Assembly (NCBI GenBank): GCA_002480085.1
Contig: DKPJ01000002.1
Coordinates: 1-25,266 of the forward strand
Reading direction: 5' to 3'
Source of the DNA: Enterobacteriaceae bacterium UBA7338
GTDB taxonomy: Bacteria; Pseudomonadota; Gammaproteobacteria; Enterobacterales; Enterobacteriaceae
Length of the DNA: 25,266 nt
Notes under the pieces: generated by a model
What the model saw: the letters and a program-made list of their open reading frames with translations, nothing else
The model's database searches: none
Told to the model about the DNA's origin: nothing
Position numbers and translations under genes: made by a program
In this document: positions 11,033 to 18,334 of the stretch, one piece after another
How positions within the stretch are numbered: position 1 is the stretch's first letter
Layout: the number at the start of each line of letters is the position of its first letter

Positions 11033-11902
11033 GTGTTCGTTACTAACAACTCTATCTGTGTGAGTCAGAAATTGCAAGCGCAGGTGCTTACCGAGCTGGC
11101 GCAGTTGATATCTGAACCGAGAATGAAGTCATACAAGGTACTCACTTCTGGCGATTCAATGGCGGCAAATCTCGGGGCATATCTTTGGAATAAACAGGCT
11201 AGCGCAGCTCTTTACCCTTTAATGCAGTGCCTGGAAGTTACGCTCAGAAACGCTGTTCATAACGCTGCCAGCAACTATTTTGAGACGCCTGACTGGTTTG
11301 ATCGCGTCACAAAATCTGCGGGTGATGACATGTTTATCGCTTATATGAAAAAGTACCCTGATAAACGAGATCGATTTTATCGAAATGGTGTATCAACAGG
11401 GCAGCGTAAAGGGAAGAAAATCTGGACATCCCATCATGAAAATATGATAGCGACTGCTAAAGAAAAGTTAAAAAATTGCGGAAAGCGCCAGGCGGCAGAT
11501 GCAGTCATTGCCGAACTAACGTTTGGTTTTTGGTCGGGTATATTTGAAAACAATTACAATGATATAAGATCAGCATCCCGACTTTGGCCTCATCTAGAAC
11601 CCACTGTCTTCCCAAATCTAAAGCCAGCCGACAGAAAAGCATCAACGGTCTTGTACCAGCTAAAAAGTATTAAAGATCTTCGGAATCGCATGGCACATTA
11701 TGAACCAATCTGGAAACACAGCAGCGTTAATAATGCATCGTCGGCCCTGAGCTACCTTAACAATAGCATCGATCAAATAGTGGCTCTTATTCGTGGAATT
11801 AGCCATGAAAGAGCAAACCTGCTTCAGGTATCAGGCATTGAAAGTTTTGCCAGAAATCTGTGTCAGGAGGAGCTGCTTGAATCTTATATATCAGCCTATT
11901 AA
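11033..11902 (+). CDS. Abi-like protein with an RX4H (HEPN-type) motif
   Basis: The product resembles stand-alone Abi-like proteins (the AbiD/AbiF, Abi_2-type group), which are linked to abortive phage infection. Visible landmarks are SEPRMKSY near the N-terminus, LYPLMQCLEVTLRNAVHNA (Arg72 in that RNAVH), and LRNRMAHYEPIW with Arg217-X4-His222, the RX4-6H signature of HEPN ribonucleases. I chose GTG 11033 (289 residues) because AGGGA (11019-11023) lies 9 bases upstream; ATG 11000 or GTG 10991 would give 300 or 303 residues but lack such a site. The gene is AT-richer than its neighbours (bases 11461-11580 are 40% GC by count, against 62% for 10501-10560 in metH), suggesting acquisition. Family assignment is from memory of motifs; an RNase role is inferred. 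Confidence 0.75.
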   Translation: MFVTNNSICVSQKLQAQVLTELAQLISEPRMKSYKVLTSGDSMAANLGAYLWNKQASAALYPLMQCLEVTLRNAVHNAASNYFETPDWFDRVTKSAGDDMFIAYMKKYPDKRDRFYRNGVSTGQRKGKKIWTSHHENMIATAKEKLKNCGKRQAADAVIAELTFGFWSGIFENNYNDIRSASRLWPHLEPTVFPNLKPADRKASTVLYQLKSIKDLRNRMAHYEPIWKHSSVNNASSALSYLNNSIDQIVALIRGISHERANLLQVSGIESFARNLCQEELLESYISAY

Positions 11903-12088
11903 AAGATGAGTCAAGATAATGATTTAATTGTATTTTCTTGCAGTGGTCAGGATGTGCACTATCTATCCTGTCTCTTTCTTACATTGGAAGACTTATACTG
12001 GAAAGATTAATGCTCTTTCTGGCGTAGATAGCGCCATGATAGATGTGATTGAAGGAACCGTGGATAACGATAAGGAGGATTTACATCC

Positions 12089-13720
12089 GTGCTGACGTTG
12101 CTACACCTGCTTTCCGCCGTTGCGCTGCTGGTCTGGGGCACGCATATCGTACGTACCGGCGTGATGCGCGTTTTTGGCGCGCGTTTACGTACCGTGCTCG
12201 GCCGCAGCGTTGAGAAAAAACCGCTGGCCTTCTGCGCGGGCATTGGCGTTACTGCGCTGGTGCAGAGCAGCAATGCTACTACAATGCTGGTCACCTCCTT
12301 TGTGGCGCAGGATCTGGTGGCCCTGACCCCGGCGCTGGTGATTGTGCTGGGGGCTGACGTTGGTACCGCGCTGATGGCGCGGGTGCTCACCTTCGATCTC
12401 TCCTGGCTCTCACCGCTGCTGATTTTTATTGGCGTCATCTTCTTCCTCGGGCGCAAGCAGTCCCGCGTTGGGCAGCTCGGGCGAGTCAGCATCGGCCTTG
12501 GGCTGATCCTGCTGGCGCTGGAGCTTATCGTGCAGGCCGTAACGCCGATAACCCAGGCCAGCGGCGTGAAGGTCATTTTCGCCTCGCTGACCGGCGATAT
12601 TATGCTGGACGCGCTGATTGGCGCGGTCTTTGCCATCATCAGCTACTCAAGCCTTGCCGCGGTCCTGCTGACCGCAACGCTGACCGCGGCGGGGATCATC
12701 TCGTTTCCGGTGGCGCTGTGCCTGGTCATCGGGGCAAACCTTGGCTCGGGCCTGCTGGCGGTGCTCAACAACAGCGCCAGCAGCGCCGCCGCGCGCCGCG
12801 TTGCAATGGGCAGCCTGCTGTTTAAGCTGGTGGGCAGCCTGCTGATCCTTCCCTTTGTGCATCCGCTGGCAGCGGTGCTGGACAGGCTGCCGCTGCCGGA
12901 TGCGGAGCTGGTCATCTACTTCCACGTCTTCTACAACCTGATCCGTTGCCTGGTGATGGTGCCGTTTGCCGGGCCGATGGCCCGCCTGTGCGAGCGGCTG
13001 ATCCGCGACGAGCCAGAGCTGGACATGCGCCTGAAGCCGAAGCATCTTGATACCTCGGCGCTGGATACGCCCACGCTGGCGCTGGCTAATGCCGCCCGCG
13101 AGTCGCTGCGCATGGGGGATGCCATGGAGCAGATGCTCGACGGCCTGAAGAAGATCATGCACGGCGAGCCGCGGGAGGAGAAAGAGCTGCGTAAAATCGC
13201 CGATGATATCAACGTGCTCTATACCGCCATCAAGCTCTATCTGGCGCGGATGCCGAAGGATGAGCTGGCCGATGAAGAGTCGCGGCGCTGGGCGGAGATT
13301 ATTGAGATGTCGCTCAACCTCGAGCAGGCATCAGACATCATTGAGCGGATGGGCAGCGAGATTGCCGATAAGTCGCTGGCCGCCCGGCGCGCCTTCTCCG
13401 TCGAGGGACTTGACGAGCTGGATAGCCTGCTGGAGCAGCTGCGCAGTAATCTCCAGCTGGCGATGTCAGTCTTCTTCTCCAGCGACGTGGCGGGCGCCCG
13501 CCGCCTGCGCCGCCGCAAGCACCGTTTCCGTATTCTTAACCGCCGTTATGCCCACGCTCACGTGGACCGTCTGCATCAGCAGAACGTACAGAGCATTGAA
13601 ACCAGCTCGCTGCATCTGGGCCTGCTGGGCGATATGAAGCGCCTCAACTCGCTCTTCTGTGCGGTGGCCTACAGCGTGCTGGAGCAGCCGGACGAGGATG
13701 AGGAGCGCACGGAGTATTGA
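12089..13720 (+). CDS. yjbB: Na/Pi-cotransporter family phosphate transporter YjbB
   Basis: An inner-membrane protein of 543 residues, the E. coli length. The N-terminal 310 residues carry many hydrophobic segments, with two inverted Na/Pi-cotransporter repeats: QSSNATT from Gln59 and SYSSLAAVLLTATLTAAG later. The C-terminal part from about residue 340 is a helical PhoU-like domain ending SVLEQPDEDEE. E. coli YjbB has been reported to export phosphate. The GTG at 12089 follows AAGGAGG (12072-12078). Between the Abi-like gene and this start there are 186 bases of AT-rich sequence with one -10-like TATACT (11994-11999) and no other feature I can support. Confidence 0.95.
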   Translation: MLTLLHLLSAVALLVWGTHIVRTGVMRVFGARLRTVLGRSVEKKPLAFCAGIGVTALVQSSNATTMLVTSFVAQDLVALTPALVIVLGADVGTALMARVLTFDLSWLSPLLIFIGVIFFLGRKQSRVGQLGRVSIGLGLILLALELIVQAVTPITQASGVKVIFASLTGDIMLDALIGAVFAIISYSSLAAVLLTATLTAAGIISFPVALCLVIGANLGSGLLAVLNNSASSAAARRVAMGSLLFKLVGSLLILPFVHPLAAVLDRLPLPDAELVIYFHVFYNLIRCLVMVPFAGPMARLCERLIRDEPELDMRLKPKHLDTSALDTPTLALANAARESLRMGDAMEQMLDGLKKIMHGEPREEKELRKIADDINVLYTAIKLYLARMPKDELADEESRRWAEIIEMSLNLEQASDIIERMGSEIADKSLAARRAFSVEGLDELDSLLEQLRSNLQLAMSVFFSSDVAGARRLRRRKHRFRILNRRYAHAHVDRLHQQNVQSIETSSLHLGLLGDMKRLNSLFCAVAYSVLEQPDEDEERTEY

Positions 13721-13750
13721 TAGTGGAAACCGCCTCGTAGATTTTGCTTT

Positions 13751-13780
13751 AAGCCCTGCATAGTGCAGGGCTTTTTGTTT
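13751..13780 (+). terminator. Rho-independent terminator of yjbB
   Basis: A perfect 10-bp stem AAGCCCTGCA/TGCAGGGCTT with a TAG loop runs into TTTTTGTTT. It starts 31 bases after the yjbB stop and isolates yjbB from the toxin-antitoxin pair. Confidence 0.9.
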
Positions 13781-13837
13781 ATCTTCCCTTCAACACGATG
13801 CTTTTTATATCTAAATGGGTATAATCAAGGAGAGGGA

Positions 13838-14185
13838 ATGATAAAACCATTGTATTGGGTTGGTCAGTCGAAGAAGGATCTACTGGCGCAACCGGAAAAT
13901 GTGCAGGATGTTTTCGGCTATGCGCTTTGGCTTGCCCAACAAGGTAAGTGCCATACTCAAGCGAAGCCGTTAAAGGGATTTGGTGGAGCCGGTGTGCTTG
14001 AAGTTATTGAGGACTATCAAGGAAACACATGGAGAGCCGTCTACACCATCATGCTTAAAAATGCCGTTTATGTGCTGCATGTTTTTCAGAAAAAATCAGT
14101 ATCGGGTAAAGCAATGCCGAAGCCAGATGCTGCACTCATTTACCAGCGGCTCAAGGCTGCTCAGAATCATGCGCAAGGATCCTGA
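13838..14185 (+). CDS. RelE/HigB-type (Gp49-like) toxin
   Basis: A 115-residue protein of the HigB/Gp49-like branch of the RelE/ParE toxins, which are usually ribosome-dependent mRNA interferases. Typical segments are LKGFGGAGVLEVIEDYQGNTWRAVY-like strands in the middle and VYVLHVFQKKSVSGKAMPK towards the end. ATG 13838 is chosen because AAGGAG (13827-13832) lies directly upstream and the homologous part begins there; the frame extends further upstream into the yjbB terminator without homology. The antitoxin gene follows after one base, in the toxin-first order usual for higBA. The pair occupies the place of pepE in E. coli. Family call by motif; the RNA target is unknown. Confidence 0.85.
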   Translation: MIKPLYWVGQSKKDLLAQPENVQDVFGYALWLAQQGKCHTQAKPLKGFGGAGVLEVIEDYQGNTWRAVYTIMLKNAVYVLHVFQKKSVSGKAMPKPDAALIYQRLKAAQNHAQGS

Positions 14186-14186
14186 T

Positions 14187-14504
14187 ATGCAAAATGAAAT
14201 CGAAGCGGGTAGTGGGAATGTCTATACCGATTTAGGTTACGCTAACGCCGAGGAGATGCAGCTTAAGGCGCAGCTGGCAATGGCGATTCATGGCATTCTA
14301 CAAGAGCGTGGTCTGACCCAGCAGCAGGCAGCCCGTATTTTAGGTATGACCCAGCCTAAGCTTTCAAACTTATTGCGTGGTCAATTTCGTGGGATCAGCG
14401 AGGCGAAGATGCTCGATTGCCTGACGCGGCTGGGGAGAGATGTCGATATTGTCGTCGGTAAGGCGCAAACCATACCAGGCACGATGAAAGTCGTATTCGG
14501 GTAA
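14187..14504 (+). CDS. HigA-type XRE antitoxin
   Basis: A 105-residue XRE-family helix-turn-helix protein, expected to bind and neutralise the toxin encoded just upstream and to repress the pair's promoter. The HTH is at roughly residues 44-70 (LTQQQAARILGMTQPKLSNL). It is followed by GQFRGISEAKMLDCLTRLG and an ending DVDIVVGKAQ, as in the short HTH antitoxins paired with Gp49-like toxins. ATG 14187 has AAGGA at 14175-14179. An alternative ATG at 14169 would overlap the toxin end and add six residues. The start lies one base after the toxin stop, so translational coupling is likely. A REP begins 10 bases after the stop. Confidence 0.85.
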   Translation: MQNEIEAGSGNVYTDLGYANAEEMQLKAQLAMAIHGILQERGLTQQQAARILGMTQPKLSNLLRGQFRGISEAKMLDCLTRLGRDVDIVVGKAQTIPGTMKVVFG

Positions 14505-14514
14505 AGTGTAAATA

Positions 14515-14547
14515 GCGCCGGATGGCGCTGCGCTTATCCGGCCTACG
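14515..14547. repeat. REP element after the toxin-antitoxin pair
   Basis: GCGCCGGATGGCGCTGCGCT followed by TATCCGGCCTACG forms the standard imperfect REP palindrome (GCCGGATGGCG variant). It separates the antitoxin gene from the rluF leader. No classical T-tract terminator is visible after the antitoxin gene. Confidence 0.9.
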
Positions 14548-14616
14548 TTGAGTGTCTATTTCCCTCTGGCACACAAAACGGCACCCAGGGTATATTTCGC
14601 CTTTACAGGAGAAACT

Positions 14617-15486
14617 ATGCTGACACCACAATCCACCCGACTAAACAAATACATCAGCGAGAGCGGGATCTGCTCGCGTCGCGAAGCCGATCGCTACATT
14701 GAGCAGGGCAACGTCTTTATCAACGGCAAGCGTGCCGGGATAGGGGATCAGGTTGTCGCGGGCGATGTGGTCAAGGTTAACGGCCAGCTGATTGAGCCTC
14801 GGGAAGAGGACGACCTGGTATTTATCGCGCTGAATAAGCCGGTGGGGATTGTCAGCACCACGGAAGATAGCGAGAGAGACAACATTGTCGATTTCGTTAA
14901 CCACAGCAGCCGTATCTTCCCTATTGGCCGCCTGGATAAAGATTCTCAGGGGCTGATCTTCCTCACTAACCACGGCGATCTGGTCAACAAAATTCTGCGG
15001 GCCGGTAACGATCACGAGAAAGAGTATGTGGTCACGGTCAATAAGCCGATCACGGACGAGTTTATTCGCGGCATGGGCGCGGGCGTGCCGATTCTGGGAA
15101 CGGTAACCAAGAAGTGTAAAGTCAAAAAAGAGGCGCCGTTTGCCTTTCGCATTACGCTGGTTCAGGGCTTAAACCGCCAGATCCGTCGGATGTGCGAGCA
15201 CTTTGGCTTTGAAGTGACCAGGCTGGAACGTACGCGCATTATGAACGTCAGCCTGTCCGGCATCCCGGTAGGCGAGTGGCGCGATCTCACCGGCGATGAG
15301 CTGATTGAGCTGTTCAAGCTGATCGAGAACTCATCGTCAGAGGCGAAACCGAAAGCGAAGGCCAAACCGAAAACGCCAGCGGTTAAAAGACCGGTGGTAA
15401 AAGCACCTCAGGCGGAAGAGAAAGGACGCGGCAAGCCGGCCGGGAAACGCTTTACCCAGCCGGGGCGTAAAAAGAAAGGGCGCTAA
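14617..15486 (+). CDS. rluF: 23S rRNA pseudouridine(2604) synthase RluF
   Basis: RluF isomerises U2604 of 23S rRNA, and in E. coli also modifies tRNA-Tyr. The N-terminal S4-like RNA-binding domain (about residues 7-65, RLNKYISESGICSRREADRY) precedes the RsuA-type catalytic domain with the active Asp107 in GRLDKDSQGL, and GLNRQIRRMC follows. The tail is lysine/alanine/proline-rich and basic, ending PGRKKKGR. ATG 14617 has CAGGAG at 14606-14611 and gives 289 residues, against 290 in E. coli. The frame is open further upstream from 14548, but that part is REP-proximal leader. The stop abuts that of yjbD with no spacer. Confidence 0.96.
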   Translation: MLTPQSTRLNKYISESGICSRREADRYIEQGNVFINGKRAGIGDQVVAGDVVKVNGQLIEPREEDDLVFIALNKPVGIVSTTEDSERDNIVDFVNHSSRIFPIGRLDKDSQGLIFLTNHGDLVNKILRAGNDHEKEYVVTVNKPITDEFIRGMGAGVPILGTVTKKCKVKKEAPFAFRITLVQGLNRQIRRMCEHFGFEVTRLERTRIMNVSLSGIPVGEWRDLTGDELIELFKLIENSSSEAKPKAKAKPKTPAVKRPVVKAPQAEEKGRGKPAGKRFTQPGRKKKGR

Positions 15487-15494
15487 TTAGCGCC
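15479..15494. other. Perfect palindrome holding both convergent stop codons
   Basis: GGCGCTAATTAGCGCC is a perfect 16-bp palindrome. It contains the TAA of rluF (15484-15486) and the TAA of yjbD (15487-15489, minus strand). On the minus strand it is followed by CTTTCTTTTT, so it could fold into a terminator-like hairpin for yjbD. On the plus strand it is followed by TTCCCC, a poor T tract. Confidence 0.6.
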
Positions 15495-15759
15495 TTCCCC
15501 GGGTTAAGGTGTTGGCTGACCATGAGAAGGTCGTCTCTGCATCGGGTTTATAGGCCTGCTCTTTTTTTAACTTGCGGGCTTTTTTCGCCTCGGCCTCACG
15601 CAGCGCCATCAGCTTGTCGATGTACTCTTTTTTAACCTGGTTGGTTTCGGCATTGGTCAGGGTACGGCCATGGGCGATACGGGCGCGATCCAGCAGGGTT
15701 TTCAGCTCGCGCTGCTCGCTCTCCGTCATATCTTTTTGAGTCAGTCTGGGTGTAGCCAT
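15487..15759 (-). CDS. yjbD: Conserved small protein YjbD (DUF3811)
   Basis: A 90-residue charged protein matching E. coli YjbD in length and sequence. It is predicted to be mostly helical, with a Lys/Ala/Glu-rich stretch (REAEAKKARKLKKEQ) and a C-terminal SWSANTLTRGRR. No membrane segment or signal peptide is seen, so it should be cytoplasmic. Its function is not known to me. The start has AGGAGG 8 bases upstream on the minus strand, but most of that ribosome binding site is inside a perfect hairpin (15762-15789). It lies 62 bases downstream of panS in the same direction with no terminator between, so co-transcription from panS is possible. Confidence 0.92.
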   Translation of the reverse strand: MATPRLTQKDMTESEQRELKTLLDRARIAHGRTLTNAETNQVKKEYIDKLMALREAEAKKARKLKKEQAYKPDAETTFSWSANTLTRGRR

Positions 15760-15761
15760 CG

Positions 15762-15789
15762 CTGAAGCCTCCTGTAGAAGAGGCTTCAG
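15762..15789 (-). promoter_or_regulatory. Hairpin sequestering the yjbD ribosome binding site
   Basis: On the minus-strand RNA, CTGAAGCCTC and GAGGCTTCAG form a perfect 10-bp stem around the loop TTCTACAG, ending 2 bases before the yjbD ATG. The Shine-Dalgarno AGGAGG spans the loop-stem boundary, with GAGG paired. It lacks a T tract on either strand and so is not a terminator. Translational control is inferred. Confidence 0.7.
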
Positions 15790-15821
15790 TGTAAAGCATG
15801 CCTGACCCGGCGCGAAGCGAA

Positions 15822-16766
15822 TTAACTCTCTTTCACCGCCTCTCTTCTTTTCTGCTTATCGAGCGGCTTGCCTGACCAGTAGCCCGCCAGCAGCGAGCCG
15901 GAGAGGTTGTGCCAGACCGAGAAGAGCGCGCCGGGCAGGGCGGCCAGCGGTGAGAAGTAGATCTTACCCAGTGCGGCGGCGAGGCCTGAGTTCTGCATCC
16001 CTACCTCAATCGCCAGCGTCCGGCAGGTGGATTCGTCAAAGCCAAACAGCTTCCCGCCCCAGTAGCCGCTCAGCAGGCCGATGGTGTTGTGCAGGATCAC
16101 CGCGATAATCACCATGAAGCCCACGGAGGCGATGTGCGACGCAGAGCCAGCCACTACCGCGCTGATGATCGCCAGGATACAGACCATCGAAAAGGCCGGC
16201 AGACACGGCTCTACCGCCTTCACCAGGCGCGGGAAGAGGTGATGCACAATCAGCCCCAGCCCAATCGGGATCACCACGATTTGCAGAATGCTGAGCAGCA
16301 TCCCCATCACATCCACCTGAATGTGGGCGTCCACGTAGAGGCGCGTCAGCAGCGGCGTCGCCACCACGCCCACCAGCGTAGAGACTGACGAGATAGTTAC
16401 CGACAGCGCCACGTCCCCCTTCGCCAGATAGATCATCACGTTGGAGGCCGTGCCGCTGGCGACGCTGCCCACCAGTACCATCCCGGCGGAGAGATCCGGC
16501 GGCATCTTAAAGAGCATCGCCAGCAGCCAGGCGGCGAGGGGCATCACCAGGTAGTGAAGAAAAGTACCCGCCGCGACGGGAGCCGGACGTGACAGAACGC
16601 GTTTGAAATCATCAAGCTTGAGGTGCACGCCCATGCCGAACATGATCAGCATCAGCAGCGTGGTCACCCACGGTCCGATTGGGGTGAAGGTGGTGGGGGT
16701 GTAATACGCGAGAACAGAGAGCAGCAGCGCCCACAGGGGGAACAGCCGCGTGATGGCGGTTAACAT
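15822..16766 (-). CDS. panS: BASS-family transporter, probable ketopantoate/pantoate transporter PanS
   Basis: A 314-residue polytopic inner-membrane protein of the bile acid:sodium symporter (BASS) family, with about nine to ten hydrophobic segments. Family landmarks are the conserved GSVASGTASNVMIYLAKG region and EVGMQNSGLAAALG near the C-terminus. In Salmonella a BASS protein named PanS takes up the coenzyme A precursor ketopantoate; the sequence and the position between yjbD and lysC fit that orthologue, though substrate cannot be proved from sequence. E. coli K-12 lacks a gene here. The ATG at 16766 follows AAGGA 7 bases upstream, itself part of a small palindrome, AAGGA-TT-TCCTT. The lysC terminator lies upstream, so panS needs its own promoter or read-through. 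Confidence 0.85.
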   Translation of the reverse strand: MLTAITRLFPLWALLLSVLAYYTPTTFTPIGPWVTTLLMLIMFGMGVHLKLDDFKRVLSRPAPVAAGTFLHYLVMPLAAWLLAMLFKMPPDLSAGMVLVGSVASGTASNVMIYLAKGDVALSVTISSVSTLVGVVATPLLTRLYVDAHIQVDVMGMLLSILQIVVIPIGLGLIVHHLFPRLVKAVEPCLPAFSMVCILAIISAVVAGSASHIASVGFMVIIAVILHNTIGLLSGYWGGKLFGFDESTCRTLAIEVGMQNSGLAAALGKIYFSPLAALPGALFSVWHNLSGSLLAGYWSGKPLDKQKRREAVKES

Positions 16767-16812
16767 AAGGATTTCCTTGCACTATTGTCGTGTTGTTGTG
16801 TCGTTTAGTTAT

Positions 16813-16837
16813 AAAAAAGCCGGGTTCAAGCCCGGCT
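16813..16837 (-). terminator. Rho-independent terminator of lysC
   Basis: On the minus strand AGCCGGG-CTTGAA-CCCGGCT is followed by a run of six T's. It starts about 30 bases after the lysC stop and separates lysC from panS. Confidence 0.9.
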
Positions 16838-16866
16838 ATAGGTATTTTTTATCGTGCGCTGGAATT

Positions 16867-18243
16867 TTATTCAAACAAATTATGATGCAGCTTCTGCACA
16901 ACCTGTTCGGCTTCTGCGCCCGGCACCAGGAAGCAGAGGTTATGGCTGGACGCGCCGTAGCAGATCATGCGGATGTTAAACGGATCGAGCACGCCAAACA
17001 CCTCTTTGCCCACGCCGCAGGCTTTCGACAGATCGTTACCAATCAGCGCCACCAGGGCGAGGTTCTCTTCTACCTCCACACGGCAGAGAGAGGATAGCTC
17101 GGTGAGCAGCCCCTGGGTGAGCAGCGTGTCGCCCGTGGAGGTAGAGCCGGTAGTGTCCAGCGTCAGGGCCACGCTCACTTCCGAGGTGGTGATCAGATCA
17201 ACAGAGATATTGTGGCGCGCCAGCATACCAAATACCTCGGCCAGGAAGCCGCGAGAGTGGAGCATATTCAGGCTGTGCAGCGTTACCAGCGTCTGCTTAC
17301 GACGCAGCGCTAGGGCGCGGAACAGCGGCGGGTTCTCTGTCTTATTACAGACCAGCGTGCCGCCCGCTTTAGGATCTTTGCTGGAGCCAACAAATACCGG
17401 GATATCGCTGCGCACCGCAGGCAGCAGGGTGGCTGGATGGAGCACTTTCGCACCGAAGGTCGCCATTTCGGCGGCCTCTTCAAAGGCGATCTCGTCGATA
17501 CGCTTCGCGGCCGGCACGACGCGCGGATCGGTGGTGTAGATGCCGGGAACGTCGGTCCAGATATCGACCCGGGAGGCGTGCAGCGCTTCCCCCAGCAGAG
17601 CGGCGGTGTAGTCGCTGCCGCCACGGCCCAGCGTGGTGGTGCGTCCCTTCGGCTCGCTGCCGATAAAGCCTTGCGTCACCACTAAACCTTCGCCCAGGCG
17701 CGGGGCCAGCTGCTGGGTCGCCAGCTCGGCCAGCGCGGCAATGTCCGGCTCGGCGCGGCCAAAGCGATCGCTGGTGCGCATCACTTTACGCACGTCAAAC
17801 CACTGCGCCTGTACGCTACGCTCGCGCAGCACCTCAACAAACAGCAGAGTGGACATCAGCTCGCCGTGGCTCACCAGCTCATCGGTCAGGGCGGTAGAGG
17901 TAGCAAGGGAGGCGGCTTCCGCCAGGGTGGTAATATTTTCCAGCAGGCGTTCGATCTCCTCGCGGATGACGGCAGGACGCGTCAGGCGCTCAAGGATATC
18001 GAACTGAATTTTGCGAATGGCGTCGAGCTTCACGAAGCGCTCGCTGGCCTCCAGCCCTTCGGCGAGCGCCACCAGCAGGTTGGTCACCCCCGCAGAGGCG
18101 GAGAGCACCACCAGGCGAACGCTGGCGTCGGAGAGCACCACGTCGGCGCTGCGGTTCATGGCATCGAAATCGGCGACGCTGGTCCCGCCAAATTTAGCAA
18201 CGGTAAGCTTAGCAACAGCAAGCGGGGAAACTGCTTTGATCAT
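16867..18243 (-). CDS. lysC: Lysine-sensitive aspartokinase III
   Basis: LysC phosphorylates aspartate, the first step to lysine, threonine and methionine; this isozyme is the lysine-inhibited one. The N-terminal kinase domain begins with the aspartokinase signature KFGGTSVADFD and contains TTLGRGGSDYTAALL. The C-terminal regulatory part (about residues 310-458) holds two ACT domains that bind lysine. The product is 458 residues, 9 more than E. coli. The extra residues are at the N-terminus (MIKAVSPLAVAKLTVAKFGG), where an 8-base repeat GTTGCTAA occurs twice. The ATG at 18243 has ACGAGG just upstream on the minus strand, supporting this start. Expression is controlled by the lysine riboswitch in its leader. 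Confidence 0.97.
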   Translation of the reverse strand: MIKAVSPLAVAKLTVAKFGGTSVADFDAMNRSADVVLSDASVRLVVLSASAGVTNLLVALAEGLEASERFVKLDAIRKIQFDILERLTRPAVIREEIERLLENITTLAEAASLATSTALTDELVSHGELMSTLLFVEVLRERSVQAQWFDVRKVMRTSDRFGRAEPDIAALAELATQQLAPRLGEGLVVTQGFIGSEPKGRTTTLGRGGSDYTAALLGEALHASRVDIWTDVPGIYTTDPRVVPAAKRIDEIAFEEAAEMATFGAKVLHPATLLPAVRSDIPVFVGSSKDPKAGGTLVCNKTENPPLFRALALRRKQTLVTLHSLNMLHSRGFLAEVFGMLARHNISVDLITTSEVSVALTLDTTGSTSTGDTLLTQGLLTELSSLCRVEVEENLALVALIGNDLSKACGVGKEVFGVLDPFNIRMICYGASSHNLCFLVPGAEAEQVVQKLHHNLFE

Positions 18244-18334
18244 AACAACCTCGTATCAGGTGCAAATGTTCAGCCCTGGGACAAGGAGAGAGCGAAAAAC
18301 GGGGTAGGCGCAGAGCAATGAACCACTACGATTA

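Noticed and set aside
13820..13825. Perfect TATAAT just before the toxin gene
   Set aside because: A start about 7 bases downstream would remove most of the ribosome binding site, and no -35 box is seen; treated as unproven.
14548..14616. In-frame N-terminal extension of rluF
   Set aside because: The S4 domain begins just after ATG 14617, which has CAGGAG; the upstream codons follow directly on a REP.
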